From a virus: a stretch of 30,463 nt of DNA. Both the position numbers and the translations under genes were made by a program. This document shows, in pieces, positions 6,814 through 15,620 of the stretch; within the stretch, counting starts at the first letter, position 1, and every line of letters starts with the position of its first letter. The notes below the pieces were generated by a model. That model was not told the DNA's origin. It saw nothing but the letters and a program-made list of their open reading frames with translations, and made no database searches. The DNA lies in the IMG/VR virus record IMGVR_UViG_3300028008_000070, positions 1 to 30,463 of that record; one strand, written 5' to 3'.

Positions 6814-9114
6814 ATGATGCAGTTCAAAGGATTTAAACCACAGGCTATGCAACGCATTGCAGGTAACTTAGGTTATCAAGGTGATATGAGTGGCTTTAAT
6901 GATTACTTAAATCAGAACCCTGATAAAATGAGTAAGATGAATATGTATCAAAACAAAGCTATGGAAATGGCTAAGGGTGGTATGGTAAAGAAACCTAGCT
7001 ACGCTGTTGGTGGTGTAACTACATCAGCTACTGGTTCTACTTTTGCTGGACGGCAAGATTATAATTATAATAAAGAAACAGGTGAGTACACACCTATTAG
7101 TTTTGGTTTAGTTACTCCAGATACATTATCAGGTGGAGTGGCTGATCCTACAACACCCCCACGTGGTGCTGGAATGATTGGTGATCAACCAACCACAGAT
7201 GGTGGAGGAATTAAAATGATGCCTGAGCCTTCTTCATATGGGCCTTATACGTATGATGAGGCTAGAGGTTTAAATGCAAATAGAGCAGTTAAACCACCTG
7301 CTCAACAACAGGCGATTAATGAGGCACTGAGTAGAGGTCCCGGCCCCAGCGATACAATGGCTTTACAAAATACTGTAACAAACCCCAGTACTTCAGTAGG
7401 TGGTGTACCACAGACAGGTGCATATGAAGGTCAATCTGTATCTGAGTTAATTGCTAATAGAGCTATTGATCCATCACTAGCCTATGGTGCTACAGTACAA
7501 CCAGTAGGTACACAGATAACTAGTGATCAGATAGTTGATCCTCGTAGTGGGCAGGTTGAAGGTAATATATCTACTCCTGTAACTACAGCTACTGTTGCAC
7601 AAGCTGGTGCTGTTGCACCTACAGATGCGGCTACTATGACTGCGGCTACATCGTCAGATAAGGTTGCAGAAACATTAGCACAAACACAAGCGGCTACAGG
7701 TACAGTTAATCCACAAGCTATCGTAGATGCTAAGACTGCTACTGCAACTAGTGTAAGTGAGTTAGATGCGGCACAAGGTACATCCATATTAATGGAGAAC
7801 CCAGTACAGCGTAAGATCGAGAGTGGTGAACTTATAAGTGGTGTAGCTAATGCTGAAACTGCGGCTAAGTTTACAGAAGAAGTACAAGCGGCTACTGCAT
7901 CACCATCTCAGAAAGCTACTGTGGCAGGGCAACTTGACACGTTAATGGCAAACTTTGAGGGTGGAGCTACACCAGCATGGGCTGCAGGGGCTATGAGGAC
8001 TGCTACAGCGACTATGGCGGCACGTGGCTTAGGTGCTAGTAGTATGGCAGGTCAAGCCATTGTACAGGCCGCTATGGAGTCAGCATTACCTATCGCAATG
8101 GCTGATGCACAGACACAAGCATCCTTTGAAACACAGAACTTGTCAAACAGACAACAACGTGCTATGCTTGCGGCACAACAACGTGCAACATTCATAGGTC
8201 AAGAGTTCGATCAAGCATTCCAATCACGTGTAATGAATGCAAGTAAGATTAGTGACGTAGCTAATATGAACTTCACGGCTGAACAACAGGTTGCTTTGGA
8301 GAATAGTCGTAATGCTAACACTGTTAATATAGCTAACCTATCTAATAGACAAGCATTAACAATGGCAGAAGCGGCGGCATTGTCTAACCTAGACATGGCT
8401 AACCTAAGTAATCGTCAGCAAGCGGCAGTTATGAATGCACAAGCGTTTATGCAAATGGACTTGACTAACCTGAGTAACCAACAACAAACTGAAATGTTTA
8501 AATCACAACAACAAGTACAGTCTTTGTTTACAGATCAAGCAGCAACTAATGCGGCGGCACAGTTTAATGCATCAAGCCAAAATCAAACAGATCAATTCTT
8601 TGCTAACTTAACTGCACAGACATCACAGTTTAATACTGCACAAACTAATGCACAGAACCAGTTTAATGCAGGTGAGCTTAACGCACAGAATAGATTTGCT
8701 GCAGAGATGATGAACCAACGTGATCAGTTTAATGCACAGAATAGATTAGTCATTGATCAGAATAATGCACAGTGGCGTAGACAAGTTGCTACTGCAGATA
8801 CTGAAGCAATTAATCGTGCTAATGAACTTAATGCACAGAATGTACTTGACATATCTAATACTGCATACAATGATTTGTGGTCGTACTACTCTGACAGTAT
8901 GGAGTGGGCATGGAACAGTGCTGAGAATGAAAGACAGCGTATTGTTGATCTAGCTTCTATTAAGTTACAGATAGATGCTAAGGCAGATATTGCCGCACTA
9001 CAAGCTGACTATAACTCTGCATCTGCATGGGGCGGTTTAGTAGCTACAATGTTTACATCACCTATCGGTGGAGATACCTTACTTGGTAAGGGCATAGGTG
9101 CAATCTTAGGATAA
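6814..9114 (+). CDS. Large internal virion / ejection-type protein with helical repeats
   Basis: 766 residues. The N-terminal ~65 residues form a helical domain followed by KGGMVKKPSYAVGG, a motif seen in marine phage virion proteins. Residues ~70-370 are low-complexity and Ala/Thr/Gly-rich, probably extended. Residues 442-683 are an Asn/Gln/Ala-rich helical array with strict 22- and 11-residue periodicity (see the repeat entry). A C-terminal helix and a Gly-rich end follow. There are no cysteines. It is the first gene after a strong promoter and opens a five-gene operon in the position where podoviruses carry internal virion proteins. I infer a role in the internal core or DNA ejection; a tail-associated role is the main alternative. 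Two adjacent ATGs (6814, 6817) are possible starts. Confidence 0.65.
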   Translation: MMQFKGFKPQAMQRIAGNLGYQGDMSGFNDYLNQNPDKMSKMNMYQNKAMEMAKGGMVKKPSYAVGGVTTSATGSTFAGRQDYNYNKETGEYTPISFGLVTPDTLSGGVADPTTPPRGAGMIGDQPTTDGGGIKMMPEPSSYGPYTYDEARGLNANRAVKPPAQQQAINEALSRGPGPSDTMALQNTVTNPSTSVGGVPQTGAYEGQSVSELIANRAIDPSLAYGATVQPVGTQITSDQIVDPRSGQVEGNISTPVTTATVAQAGAVAPTDAATMTAATSSDKVAETLAQTQAATGTVNPQAIVDAKTATATSVSELDAAQGTSILMENPVQRKIESGELISGVANAETAAKFTEEVQAATASPSQKATVAGQLDTLMANFEGGATPAWAAGAMRTATATMAARGLGASSMAGQAIVQAAMESALPIAMADAQTQASFETQNLSNRQQRAMLAAQQRATFIGQEFDQAFQSRVMNASKISDVANMNFTAEQQVALENSRNANTVNIANLSNRQALTMAEAAALSNLDMANLSNRQQAAVMNAQAFMQMDLTNLSNQQQTEMFKSQQQVQSLFTDQAATNAAAQFNASSQNQTDQFFANLTAQTSQFNTAQTNAQNQFNAGELNAQNRFAAEMMNQRDQFNAQNRLVIDQNNAQWRRQVATADTEAINRANELNAQNVLDISNTAYNDLWSYYSDSMEWAWNSAENERQRIVDLASIKLQIDAKADIAALQADYNSASAWGGLVATMFTSPIGGDTLLGKGIGAILG
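8137..8862 (+). repeat. In-frame 22-residue and 11-residue protein repeats
   Basis: The element NLSN(R/Q)Q begins at residues 442, 508, 530 and 552 of the 766-residue protein, spaced 66, 22 and 22 residues. The gap holds two degenerate copies (starting EFDQAF and NFTAEQQ) in phase. From residue 596 to 683 the pattern tightens to 11 residues, with units ending QF, QF, RF, QF, such as NTAQTNAQNQF and NAGELNAQNRF. Such 11-residue (hendecad) spacing gives straight or slightly right-handed helical bundles. At DNA level it corresponds to 66- and 33-base spacing with diverged codons. Confidence 0.75.
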
Positions 9115-9126
9115 AGGAATAAAACA

Positions 9127-9342
9127 ATGAATATTAATCCAGCGGTTACAGCATACTCAAATTTAAACATTGCAGATACTGATCTTGAAGAGATGCCTAA
9201 GAAAGCTTCTATGGGTATGGGTCTTCTATCTCGTAAACGTGAAGCTGAACCTAAAGAAAAATCAAATGAACCAATCGATAGAGTGCGAGACTACGTAACT
9301 TCTATCCGTAAAAAGAGAAAGCAACTTACCAATGGTCGATAA
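9127..9342 (+). CDS. Small virion-operon protein of unknown function
   Basis: A 71-residue protein 12 bases after the ejection-type protein, with a binding site AAAGGAAT before the ATG. It is acidic near residues 18-24 and strongly basic from GLLSRKREAEPK to the end (IRKKRKQLTNGR). No membrane segment, signal peptide or cysteine is seen. The stop overlaps the next gene by 11 bases. The basic C-terminus might contact DNA or an acidic partner. I do not recognise the family. Confidence 0.55.
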   Translation: MNINPAVTAYSNLNIADTDLEEMPKKASMGMGLLSRKREAEPKEKSNEPIDRVRDYVTSIRKKRKQLTNGR

Positions 9343-9856
9343 ACCTTCTCCCTCTTTTAGCTACCCTATTCCCGGACAAGGCATGACCGCTGAAGTTGGC
9401 GGTAGACCTTGGCAAAACCCACCGCAGTATACAACTGTAGAAGAAGCACTTGAGTTTTACATACCAAGACTTACATCAGAAGATGTGTACGATGCACTAT
9501 TAGATAGTATGGAATTAGGTATACCATTAACAACTATGGCAGACTCTATGCAGTCAACGGCAGTGATGCAGGGACTACACACAATTGATGTAGGTATATT
9601 AGCCATGCCTGTAATTATTGAGATGCTTGCATTTATAGGTGATGAAGCTGGTATTGAGTATACACTAGGTACTGAAAAAGCTATCGATGAAGACAAGATT
9701 AGTGAGTCTAAGATTGCAATAGCCATGAAGAAGATGCGTGAAAGATTACCTAAAGCAATAGACAATATTAAAGTTGATGAAGAACCTGATATGCCTATAG
9801 AAGATACAGTTGATGAAGAGCCACAGCCTAGTGGACTTATGGCAAGGAGAGTATAA
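9332..9856 (+). CDS. Conserved marine-phage virion-associated protein
   Basis: 174 residues. The pattern PIPGQGMT, a W in 'GRPWQNPPQ', 'EEALEFYIPRLT', then a helical region with MQGLHTIDVGILAMPVIIEML resembles a structural protein I recall from marine myo- and podophages. The C-terminal ~35 residues are acidic and unstructured, ending GLMARRV. There are no cysteines. The hydrophobic stretch at ~90-105 is probably a buried helix rather than a membrane segment. It is co-transcribed with the ejection-type proteins (overlap of 11 bases before, 1 base after). The exact virion position is unknown. Confidence 0.6.
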   Translation: MVDKPSPSFSYPIPGQGMTAEVGGRPWQNPPQYTTVEEALEFYIPRLTSEDVYDALLDSMELGIPLTTMADSMQSTAVMQGLHTIDVGILAMPVIIEMLAFIGDEAGIEYTLGTEKAIDEDKISESKIAIAMKKMRERLPKAIDNIKVDEEPDMPIEDTVDEEPQPSGLMARRV

Positions 9857-11067
9857 TGGCATTTAACTTACAAGCATTTGGTGCTGGTTTCGCAAAAAAA
9901 CTTACTGAAGATTTAGATGATGAACGAGATCGTATAAACAAGTTAGCAGACGATGAAACTATGGTTGCTACACGTCAGAGGTTAACTAAAAATGCTGAAA
10001 GGGAAGCAGAACAAAAAATTGCAGATGAAGCTGTTGAAGCATTAAAGTTTCTTGGATATGGAGATGATGCTATTTCCAGTATTGCAGGTCAAGGTAAATT
10101 TGCTATACAAGAAGCTACTAGGTATGGTACATTAGCACGTGATCAAGGCAAAGACATAAATGAAATTTATGGTGTAGTAGATTCTTTATCTGAAGTAGGT
10201 GAAGTGGTTGATGGTGCTGATGTAGCAGATATAACTACTGGTGAAATGACAACCTCTGAACAAACAGATAAAGCTGTGTATGGTTTTGATAGGGGCGCAT
10301 TGCAAGAGTTACTTAATCCAGATTTAAAAGATAAAGTGCAAGCTAGTTTAGATGGTGCGTATGCTGTTGCAGTACAGAAGGGTATGAACGCAACTAAGCC
10401 AGAAGAAAAAGCAAGATATGAATCTAGGGCTGCTGAAATATTGACCAAGATAAAAGAAAAAGCTGGTGAAAAAGATACTGGTCGTGCATTTTCTGAAGGT
10501 ACTATTACTAGTAACTTAAACGCTGCAAGAAAAACAGCATTAACAAAAATGAAATTTGATGTTACTGTAGAGGGTACTGTTGTAGGTGGTATAACAGGCA
10601 GGACTGCGGAATACAATATTGCAGAGTTGACCGCAGCTAAAGAACTTTATGGTATAAATTTTAATGCTAGTACAAATGCGCCTATAGATACTATGATGGA
10701 TAATCAGGTAAGACAAATGACAGTTGCTGCTAATAAAGAGCTACGTCAGTATGGAAGACGTATAGCTAATGGTAACTTATCTAGTTCTTTAGAGGCTAAA
10801 AAAATTATAGGTGCTACTGTAACCCCAGATAGACTACCGAATAATAAAATGGTTTACCCTATAACTAACTATAGTCCCATTGATATAGCAACTGTTAATG
10901 ATAAAGCTACGCAAGGTGCATATAGCGCAGGTGATGTTATCATTGTAAATGAAGTAGATGAACAAGGTGCAACTGTAACACGCATAAAAGTATACACTGG
11001 ATTACAGAATTATAGTTCTAAACATGACATGTTTTTAGACGCAGGTATTATTGAACTAGGTGGTTAA
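9856..11067 (+). CDS. Virion protein, probable internal/ejection component
   Basis: 403 residues, start overlapping the previous stop by one base, with AAGGAG a few bases before the ATG. The N-terminus MAFNLQAFGAGFAKKL followed by a charged helix (residues ~15-70) resembles virion proteins of marine phages. The middle is helical and the last ~130 residues look beta-rich. No cysteines and no enzyme motif are visible. It lies between a conserved small virion protein and the 1160-residue protein, and a gp15-like role (podoviral internal core) is a reasonable guess from order and size only. Confidence 0.6.
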   Translation: MAFNLQAFGAGFAKKLTEDLDDERDRINKLADDETMVATRQRLTKNAEREAEQKIADEAVEALKFLGYGDDAISSIAGQGKFAIQEATRYGTLARDQGKDINEIYGVVDSLSEVGEVVDGADVADITTGEMTTSEQTDKAVYGFDRGALQELLNPDLKDKVQASLDGAYAVAVQKGMNATKPEEKARYESRAAEILTKIKEKAGEKDTGRAFSEGTITSNLNAARKTALTKMKFDVTVEGTVVGGITGRTAEYNIAELTAAKELYGINFNASTNAPIDTMMDNQVRQMTVAANKELRQYGRRIANGNLSSSLEAKKIIGATVTPDRLPNNKMVYPITNYSPIDIATVNDKATQGAYSAGDVIIVNEVDEQGATVTRIKVYTGLQNYSSKHDMFLDAGIIELGG

Positions 11068-14000
11068 ATGGATAATAATTTTTTAATGCCTGAGTACGAA
11101 GATGATGATGAAACACCAATCTTTGTACCAGAAAAAAATGAAGAGCCTACTACACAATCGGAAGAAGAAAAAGTTATTGCACCTATAGTACCGGGTGAAA
11201 TGATTATGCCTGATTACGACGAAGATGATGTAGTTACAGATACGCAGATCATAGAGGATACTACAGTTTCTACAGCACCCACTATTGCAGAAAGTAATAG
11301 TGTACTAGAAAAAGACGTAGAAGAAAAAGTTACTATAGACGAGCGTATACAAAAAAGATTTGAATCTGAAAGAAGCCGTAGAGAAAATGTTTCATTTGAT
11401 GAAGAAACAATTAGTATACGAACTAAAAGTTTTTCTGAAGAACAAGAGCGCATAAAGAAATTAGCACTTGCTCCTTACCTTGCTATGGGTCAATCTGAAG
11501 ATGAGGCACTAGCTTCTTTTAAAGAAAAAGTACCTGACAGTATTATATTTCAAGACGCAGAGATAGAAACACTTAATCAAGCAGATGAGTTTATGTTTAG
11601 TGAAAAAGCTAGGGATAAATTAATTGGGTTTCTGAACAGTCGTAATGCTATAACTAGTGGATTAACAGAACAGTTACTAGATAGTGACTTAACTATGCCA
11701 GAAATTAATGCTATAGTGTCAACGGACGAGCTTTTAAATCCCGTTACTATACTTGCTAACATGCCTAAACATTATGCAGATGTTCAAGAAGCTTTAAAGG
11801 TCGATGACTACAAAGGTGCAGCAAAAGCTGCGTTCGTTGCTAGTTTAGATGCATTAACTGCTATACCACTAACTAAAGCTGTAACAAAGTCAGTCAATGT
11901 TGTGTGGAAAAAAGCTGGTGGTGGTAAAGACTATAACCGTGTTCAACAAGCTATGACTAATGAGAGTGATATTGCAGAAGGTATCCTTAAAGCAAATAAG
12001 ATTAAAGCAAACAAAAACAAAGACTTACGTGATAAATTAATACGTGAGTTTGAGGAACGTACTAATGTTGTTATATCTACAGTGCAAAAAAATGGACATT
12101 TGAAAGTCGATCCTGTGTTAGTTAGACAAACAGGTAAACAAAAAGTAACAGACTATTACTATGATGATAAGTATGTAGGTTCAGACGATATGAAGTTAGG
12201 TTTAGATGACCTAGCTATTAATGAAGATGACTTAGCTATACCTATACTTAATCCTAATAAGCTAGATGCGCTAGTAGGAGTTGTTGCTGACCTACAAAAG
12301 TTACATCCCGATGCATTGAAAGTTAAAAAGGATGAACGTTTAGTTGACAGGTTATTTGATCTAACTTTAAATAAAGAGTTGTTGGCATCTGAAGAGTTGC
12401 TAAAGGTTATTAATAAACATGGTATGTCTTTTGAAGAGTATATGTTAGGTGTAGTAGGTTCTGGATCACAAGCTGGTAGGTTACTAGGTAAAATAGGCCA
12501 GTTAAAAAGGATTAAACCTACATCTGTAAAAGAGCAACAGGCTGAAGCCGCCAAGAACGCATCACAAAAAGCTATAGCTAAGTTCTGGACAAACACAGTA
12601 CTACGTGGTGAGAATATACGTAGAGGTTTAATGGTTTCTTCTTTAGCTACAGCTGCACGTAACCTTCAATCAGGTTTAATTAGATCACCTATGGAATCCC
12701 TTGGTGACGTGATGGATACCGCTATGATTACGTATGCCAAAGGTGTACAAGAAGGAGATAGATTTGGTGGTGTTGTGGGTGCTGTAAAAAATATCAACCC
12801 ACTTGTGCTTGATGGTACATGGTCTGGTAGTTTCCGTAACATGCGGTACATACTAGGGGATCAAAACACAGCTAAACAATTTACTGATTATATATTAGAC
12901 AGACCAGAGTTGACAGATCAGATGTCTAGGATGTTTAATAATATAGGTGAGATACAACAACTTACAGGCAGGGGAAGTGCTGTAACTAAAGTTGGTAAAG
13001 GTTTAGATGCTATAGCTGGAAAGATAGAAGATGGTGTTGCATTTTTAAATAAACCAAACCTATGGCAAGACCATATGATTAGACGTGCTACATTTTATTC
13101 AGAACTACAGAGATTAACTAAAGCTAACTACAATATAGATTTACAAGACACATTAAACTCAGGTCGTATACAAGATTTATTAAACGATGCCTCTGATCTA
13201 CGCCCAAAGGGTGCACCTTCTTTTGTGTCTATGCTTGATGATTCTGTTAAGAAAGCTTTAGATGTAACTTATGCTAGTGAACCTGACTTTATACCATTTA
13301 AAACTATGTCTAGGCTTATAACTAAGTCTGGCCTTACAGTCATTGTACCATTTCCAAGGTTTATGTTTAAAGCATTTGAAACAATGGCACAATATACAGG
13401 CGGTGGTGCAATACTAGCTATGCGTAAAGCAATATCAAAAGATTCAAGAGCAGGTGGTTTTGTTGCTAGAGATAGACAAGATATATCTAGAAATCTGGTA
13501 GGATTAGGTGCTATAACAGCCATGTATCAATACAGAACTATGGATGGGGTATCGTCTGATTATACTAGTATGGATTGGGATGGCAAACAAGTAGACATAA
13601 CTGCACAGTATCCACTAAGACAAATATCATGGTTAGCTGAGTTTGTAAAACGATCTGAATATACAGGTGGTAACGACACTACAGATGTATGGAATGGTAT
13701 GAGCATAAATGACATAACGGAAACGTGGTTAGGTTCAAGTGCAAGAACAGGTACAGGTAATGTATTCTTACAGGAGATAGGAAGTATAATATCTGGTGCA
13801 TCAGATGATGTAGATGAGGCTAGGCGTGAGAAAACAATTGGTAGGTTAGTAGGACAGTATGTAAACACATTCTTGACCCCTATATTCCAGTTGTCTGAAG
13901 CGCAACGTGTAACGGGTGATCGCACAAACGAGTACAAAGATAGTGCTTTAGACCCTTCTCTGGAAGGTAACTTCTCTAAAGAGTTTCATCGATCCATTGG

Positions 14001-14550
14001 TGGCAGGGGTATAAGAGCACCTTCTACAGAAGAAGCCTTACCTACTAGAATGACTATAGATAAAGGGCCTATGCAAAGACCTAATGCTGCACTCAAACTA
14101 TTTGCAGGTTTAACTGTTAGAGAAAGAGATAGTGATGTGACAGATTATCTTATAGAGATAGGGTTCGGTGATCCTACATATGAGTTAGGAAGTAAGTCAC
14201 GTGTGGCCTCTGAACGTAGGAGAGAAAATGAATACATAAGTTTAACCTTGCCTGTCATGGTTGACTTAGCAAAAGAGATGTCGCAATCTACTACAGACAA
14301 TAAAAAAGACGAGTACACAAAAGCTAGAAAGCTTGTAACAGACTTTACTCGTAAGTTGAGAACTGATTATAAGCTAAAAGGAACATCATCGCCTGTAGCT
14401 ACAGCAATAGATGAACTTTCTCGTATACCTAAAGTAGATAGAAAGTATGGCATGCTTCTGTTTAAAGAAAATATGGATGAACCATTTGATCTCACAAATG
14501 CTAATCACATAAGGATTCTGATAGAGTTTGCAGAGACTGAATATAACTAA
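11068..14550 (+). CDS. Very large internal virion protein (T7 gp16-like by position and size)
   Basis: 1160 residues, starting immediately after the previous stop. The N-terminal ~110 residues are acidic and disordered, with two short repeats (MPEYEDDDE and MPDYDEDD). A charged helical region follows, then Ala-rich helices around 250-275 and a long mostly helical body. Around residues 740-815 hydrophobic patches (SGLTVIVPFPRFMFKAFE, LVGLGAITAMYQY) could insert in a membrane during ejection. There are no cysteines in the whole chain and I see no lytic transglycosylase motif. It is the last gene of the late operon and ends just before a terminator. The assignment rests on size, composition and position, not on a recognised domain. 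Confidence 0.6.
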   Translation: MDNNFLMPEYEDDDETPIFVPEKNEEPTTQSEEEKVIAPIVPGEMIMPDYDEDDVVTDTQIIEDTTVSTAPTIAESNSVLEKDVEEKVTIDERIQKRFESERSRRENVSFDEETISIRTKSFSEEQERIKKLALAPYLAMGQSEDEALASFKEKVPDSIIFQDAEIETLNQADEFMFSEKARDKLIGFLNSRNAITSGLTEQLLDSDLTMPEINAIVSTDELLNPVTILANMPKHYADVQEALKVDDYKGAAKAAFVASLDALTAIPLTKAVTKSVNVVWKKAGGGKDYNRVQQAMTNESDIAEGILKANKIKANKNKDLRDKLIREFEERTNVVISTVQKNGHLKVDPVLVRQTGKQKVTDYYYDDKYVGSDDMKLGLDDLAINEDDLAIPILNPNKLDALVGVVADLQKLHPDALKVKKDERLVDRLFDLTLNKELLASEELLKVINKHGMSFEEYMLGVVGSGSQAGRLLGKIGQLKRIKPTSVKEQQAEAAKNASQKAIAKFWTNTVLRGENIRRGLMVSSLATAARNLQSGLIRSPMESLGDVMDTAMITYAKGVQEGDRFGGVVGAVKNINPLVLDGTWSGSFRNMRYILGDQNTAKQFTDYILDRPELTDQMSRMFNNIGEIQQLTGRGSAVTKVGKGLDAIAGKIEDGVAFLNKPNLWQDHMIRRATFYSELQRLTKANYNIDLQDTLNSGRIQDLLNDASDLRPKGAPSFVSMLDDSVKKALDVTYASEPDFIPFKTMSRLITKSGLTVIVPFPRFMFKAFETMAQYTGGGAILAMRKAISKDSRAGGFVARDRQDISRNLVGLGAITAMYQYRTMDGVSSDYTSMDWDGKQVDITAQYPLRQISWLAEFVKRSEYTGGNDTTDVWNGMSINDITETWLGSSARTGTGNVFLQEIGSIISGASDDVDEARREKTIGRLVGQYVNTFLTPIFQLSEAQRVTGDRTNEYKDSALDPSLEGNFSKEFHRSIGGRGIRAPSTEEALPTRMTIDKGPMQRPNAALKLFAGLTVRERDSDVTDYLIEIGFGDPTYELGSKSRVASERRRENEYISLTLPVMVDLAKEMSQSTTDNKKDEYTKARKLVTDFTRKLRTDYKLKGTSSPVATAIDELSRIPKVDRKYGMLLFKENMDEPFDLTNANHIRILIEFAETEYN

Positions 14551-14551
14551 T

Positions 14552-14583
14552 AAGAAAAAGGGGCAATTAAGCCCCTTCTTTTT
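14552..14583. terminator. Bidirectional intrinsic terminator
   Basis: A GGGGC/GCCCC stem around the loop AATTAA (14565-14570), extended by A-rich and T-rich arms to 13 pairs with one mismatch and one wobble. T-tracts follow the stem on both strands. It lies exactly between the convergent stop codons at 14550 and 14587, so it should end both the late plus-strand transcript and the early minus-strand transcript. Confidence 0.9.
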
Positions 14584-14586
14584 TGT

Positions 14587-14916
14587 CTATCGTTTGTCTC
14601 CGCTACCACCTATAGTGCCAGCTTCTTTACGTGCAGCAAGTTTGTTTATGTTATCACCTGCAACCTTACCCAATGTCAGATTAAGATCAGTAGCTAGTGC
14701 CGCACAGTACCATAACACATCCCCTAGCTCATCAGATATTTGTTCACGCCAATCTTCTGGCCTCTTAGCTGGACCATCACGTATTAGTTTCTTCACCTTA
14801 TTTGCAATCTCACCTGCTTCACCTGCTAAACCAAGAGCAGGGTATAAGATTTTATATTGATCCTCATATATGGCAGTATCAGATGCTGTGGTCTGGTACA
14901 CGTTAAACTCTACCAT
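14587..14916 (-). CDS. mazG: MazG-like nucleotide pyrophosphohydrolase
   Basis: 109 residues from the ATG at 14916, chosen for the strong AAGGAG site before it; an upstream ATG at 14964 would overlap the preceding gene by 62 bases without such a site. The MazG-type metal-binding pattern is present: GLAGEAGEIANKVKKL in the first half and DELGDVLWYCAALATDL in the second. These proteins hydrolyse nucleoside triphosphates, or ppGpp in some proposals, to monophosphates. Single-domain phage MazG proteins are common in marine phages. It is the last gene of the minus-strand operon, downstream of ribonucleotide reductase and glutaredoxin, consistent with nucleotide-pool control. Confidence 0.85.
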   Translation of the reverse strand: MVEFNVYQTTASDTAIYEDQYKILYPALGLAGEAGEIANKVKKLIRDGPAKRPEDWREQISDELGDVLWYCAALATDLNLTLGKVAGDNINKLAARKEAGTIGGSGDKR

Positions 14917-15160
14917 GTTGTATTTCTCCTTCATAAATTGCTCGGCTTCTTGTTCTAAGTTCATCCGTAGTTACCCGTTTTAAATTGTCATAGAAGGCTT
15001 TACTATACCCTCTATTCCACTCACGATACTGCATAGTATCTTCACTGAATGGGTTTTTATTACTGCCACGTTTAAAACTACTGTATCCCATCTGATGCTG
15101 TAGCTTTAATGGTGCGTCATACTTACCCAGACCACGTGATTCTCTTGTGCGTTTAATCAT
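14903..15160 (-). CDS. Small basic protein, possibly Rmf/CrpP-like
   Basis: 85 residues, overlapping MazG by 14 bases. The middle contains FKRGSNKNPFSEDTMQYREW followed by a Gly-Tyr and an alanine helix. This 'G-x-NPF...yreW.rGy..A' arrangement resembles the small Rmf/CrpP-like fold, which in bacteria includes a ribosome hibernation factor. The match is by eye and the N-terminal 30 residues are outside it. No signal or membrane segment is present. If the similarity holds, a role in host translation or quinolone-like small-molecule binding would be conceivable, but nothing in the neighbourhood supports either. Confidence 0.5.
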   Translation of the reverse strand: MIKRTRESRGLGKYDAPLKLQHQMGYSSFKRGSNKNPFSEDTMQYREWNRGYSKAFYDNLKRVTTDELRTRSRAIYEGEIQHGRV

Positions 15161-15175
15161 AAGGACTATCCTATG

Positions 15176-15388
15176 TTATTCCTTCTTAGGTTCTTCAGCT
15201 TCTGGTGTGTCTAACTCTTCCTTTAGTTTAGCCACCAGTGTTTCATTAGTGAACTTGAGACAGTGTATCTCGTAGTTTTTACTTGACTGTATGTTGTTAT
15301 TGATTGTGATCTCTTGTAGAAGATTCTTCTGAGTATCTGTAAAATCATCTGATTCATATTCAACCTCATCTATTGTTACTTTAGCCAT
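15176..15388 (-). CDS. Small acidic protein, possibly DUF6447-like
   Basis: 70 residues with a strong AAGGAGAATAA site before the ATG and an 8-base overlap with glutaredoxin. The N-terminus MAKVTIDEVEYESDDFTDTQ followed by a helix to about residue 60 resembles a short family found in marine phages (DUF6447, as I recall). The C-terminus is acidic (EELDTPEAEEPKKE). Function is unknown. Confidence 0.55.
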   Translation of the reverse strand: MAKVTIDEVEYESDDFTDTQKNLLQEITINNNIQSSKNYEIHCLKFTNETLVAKLKEELDTPEAEEPKKE

Positions 15389-15620
15389 AGTTATTCTCCT
15401 TCATATAGGTTAGTAGTGATTCATAACCCCCGATGTACGAGCCATCGGGAGCATATATTTGCGGTACAGTTTTGTACCCTGCCTTCTTTAATAAAGACAG
15501 TATCCATTTCGAACTGCCTGATTCCACATTATACTCTCTATAGTTCTGGTTGTAAAGATATATTAAATCTTTTGCCATACTACAGAAGCTACAATTGTCT
15601 CTTGATATTATCACAAACAT
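15381..15620 (-). CDS. Glutaredoxin
   Basis: 79 residues with the thioredoxin-fold hallmarks of glutaredoxin: a redox motif CSFC (residues 10-13) after the first strand, TVPQIY with the cis-proline, and GGYESLL near the end for glutathione or substrate binding. The ATG overlaps the stop of the ribonucleotide reductase gene (TAATG), so the two are translationally coupled. It most likely re-reduces the reductase's C-terminal cysteine pair, as glutaredoxins and thioredoxins do for other reductases. Confidence 0.9.
   Translation of the reverse strand: MFVIISRDNCSFCSMAKDLIYLYNQNYREYNVESGSSKWILSLLKKAGYKTVPQIYAPDGSYIGGYESLLTYMKENNYG

Noticed and set aside
7933-7938. Plus-strand TTGACAC inside the 766-residue gene as another promoter
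   Set aside because: No -10-like sequence at suitable spacing and no gene start downstream.
10167-10616. Minus-strand frame of 149 codons within the 403-residue virion gene
   Set aside because: Antisense shadow of a continuous gene in a tightly packed operon; no domain or ribosome binding site.
12159-12596. Minus-strand frame of 145 codons within the 1160-residue gene
   Set aside because: Antisense shadow; composition reflects the reverse of an AT-rich helical protein.
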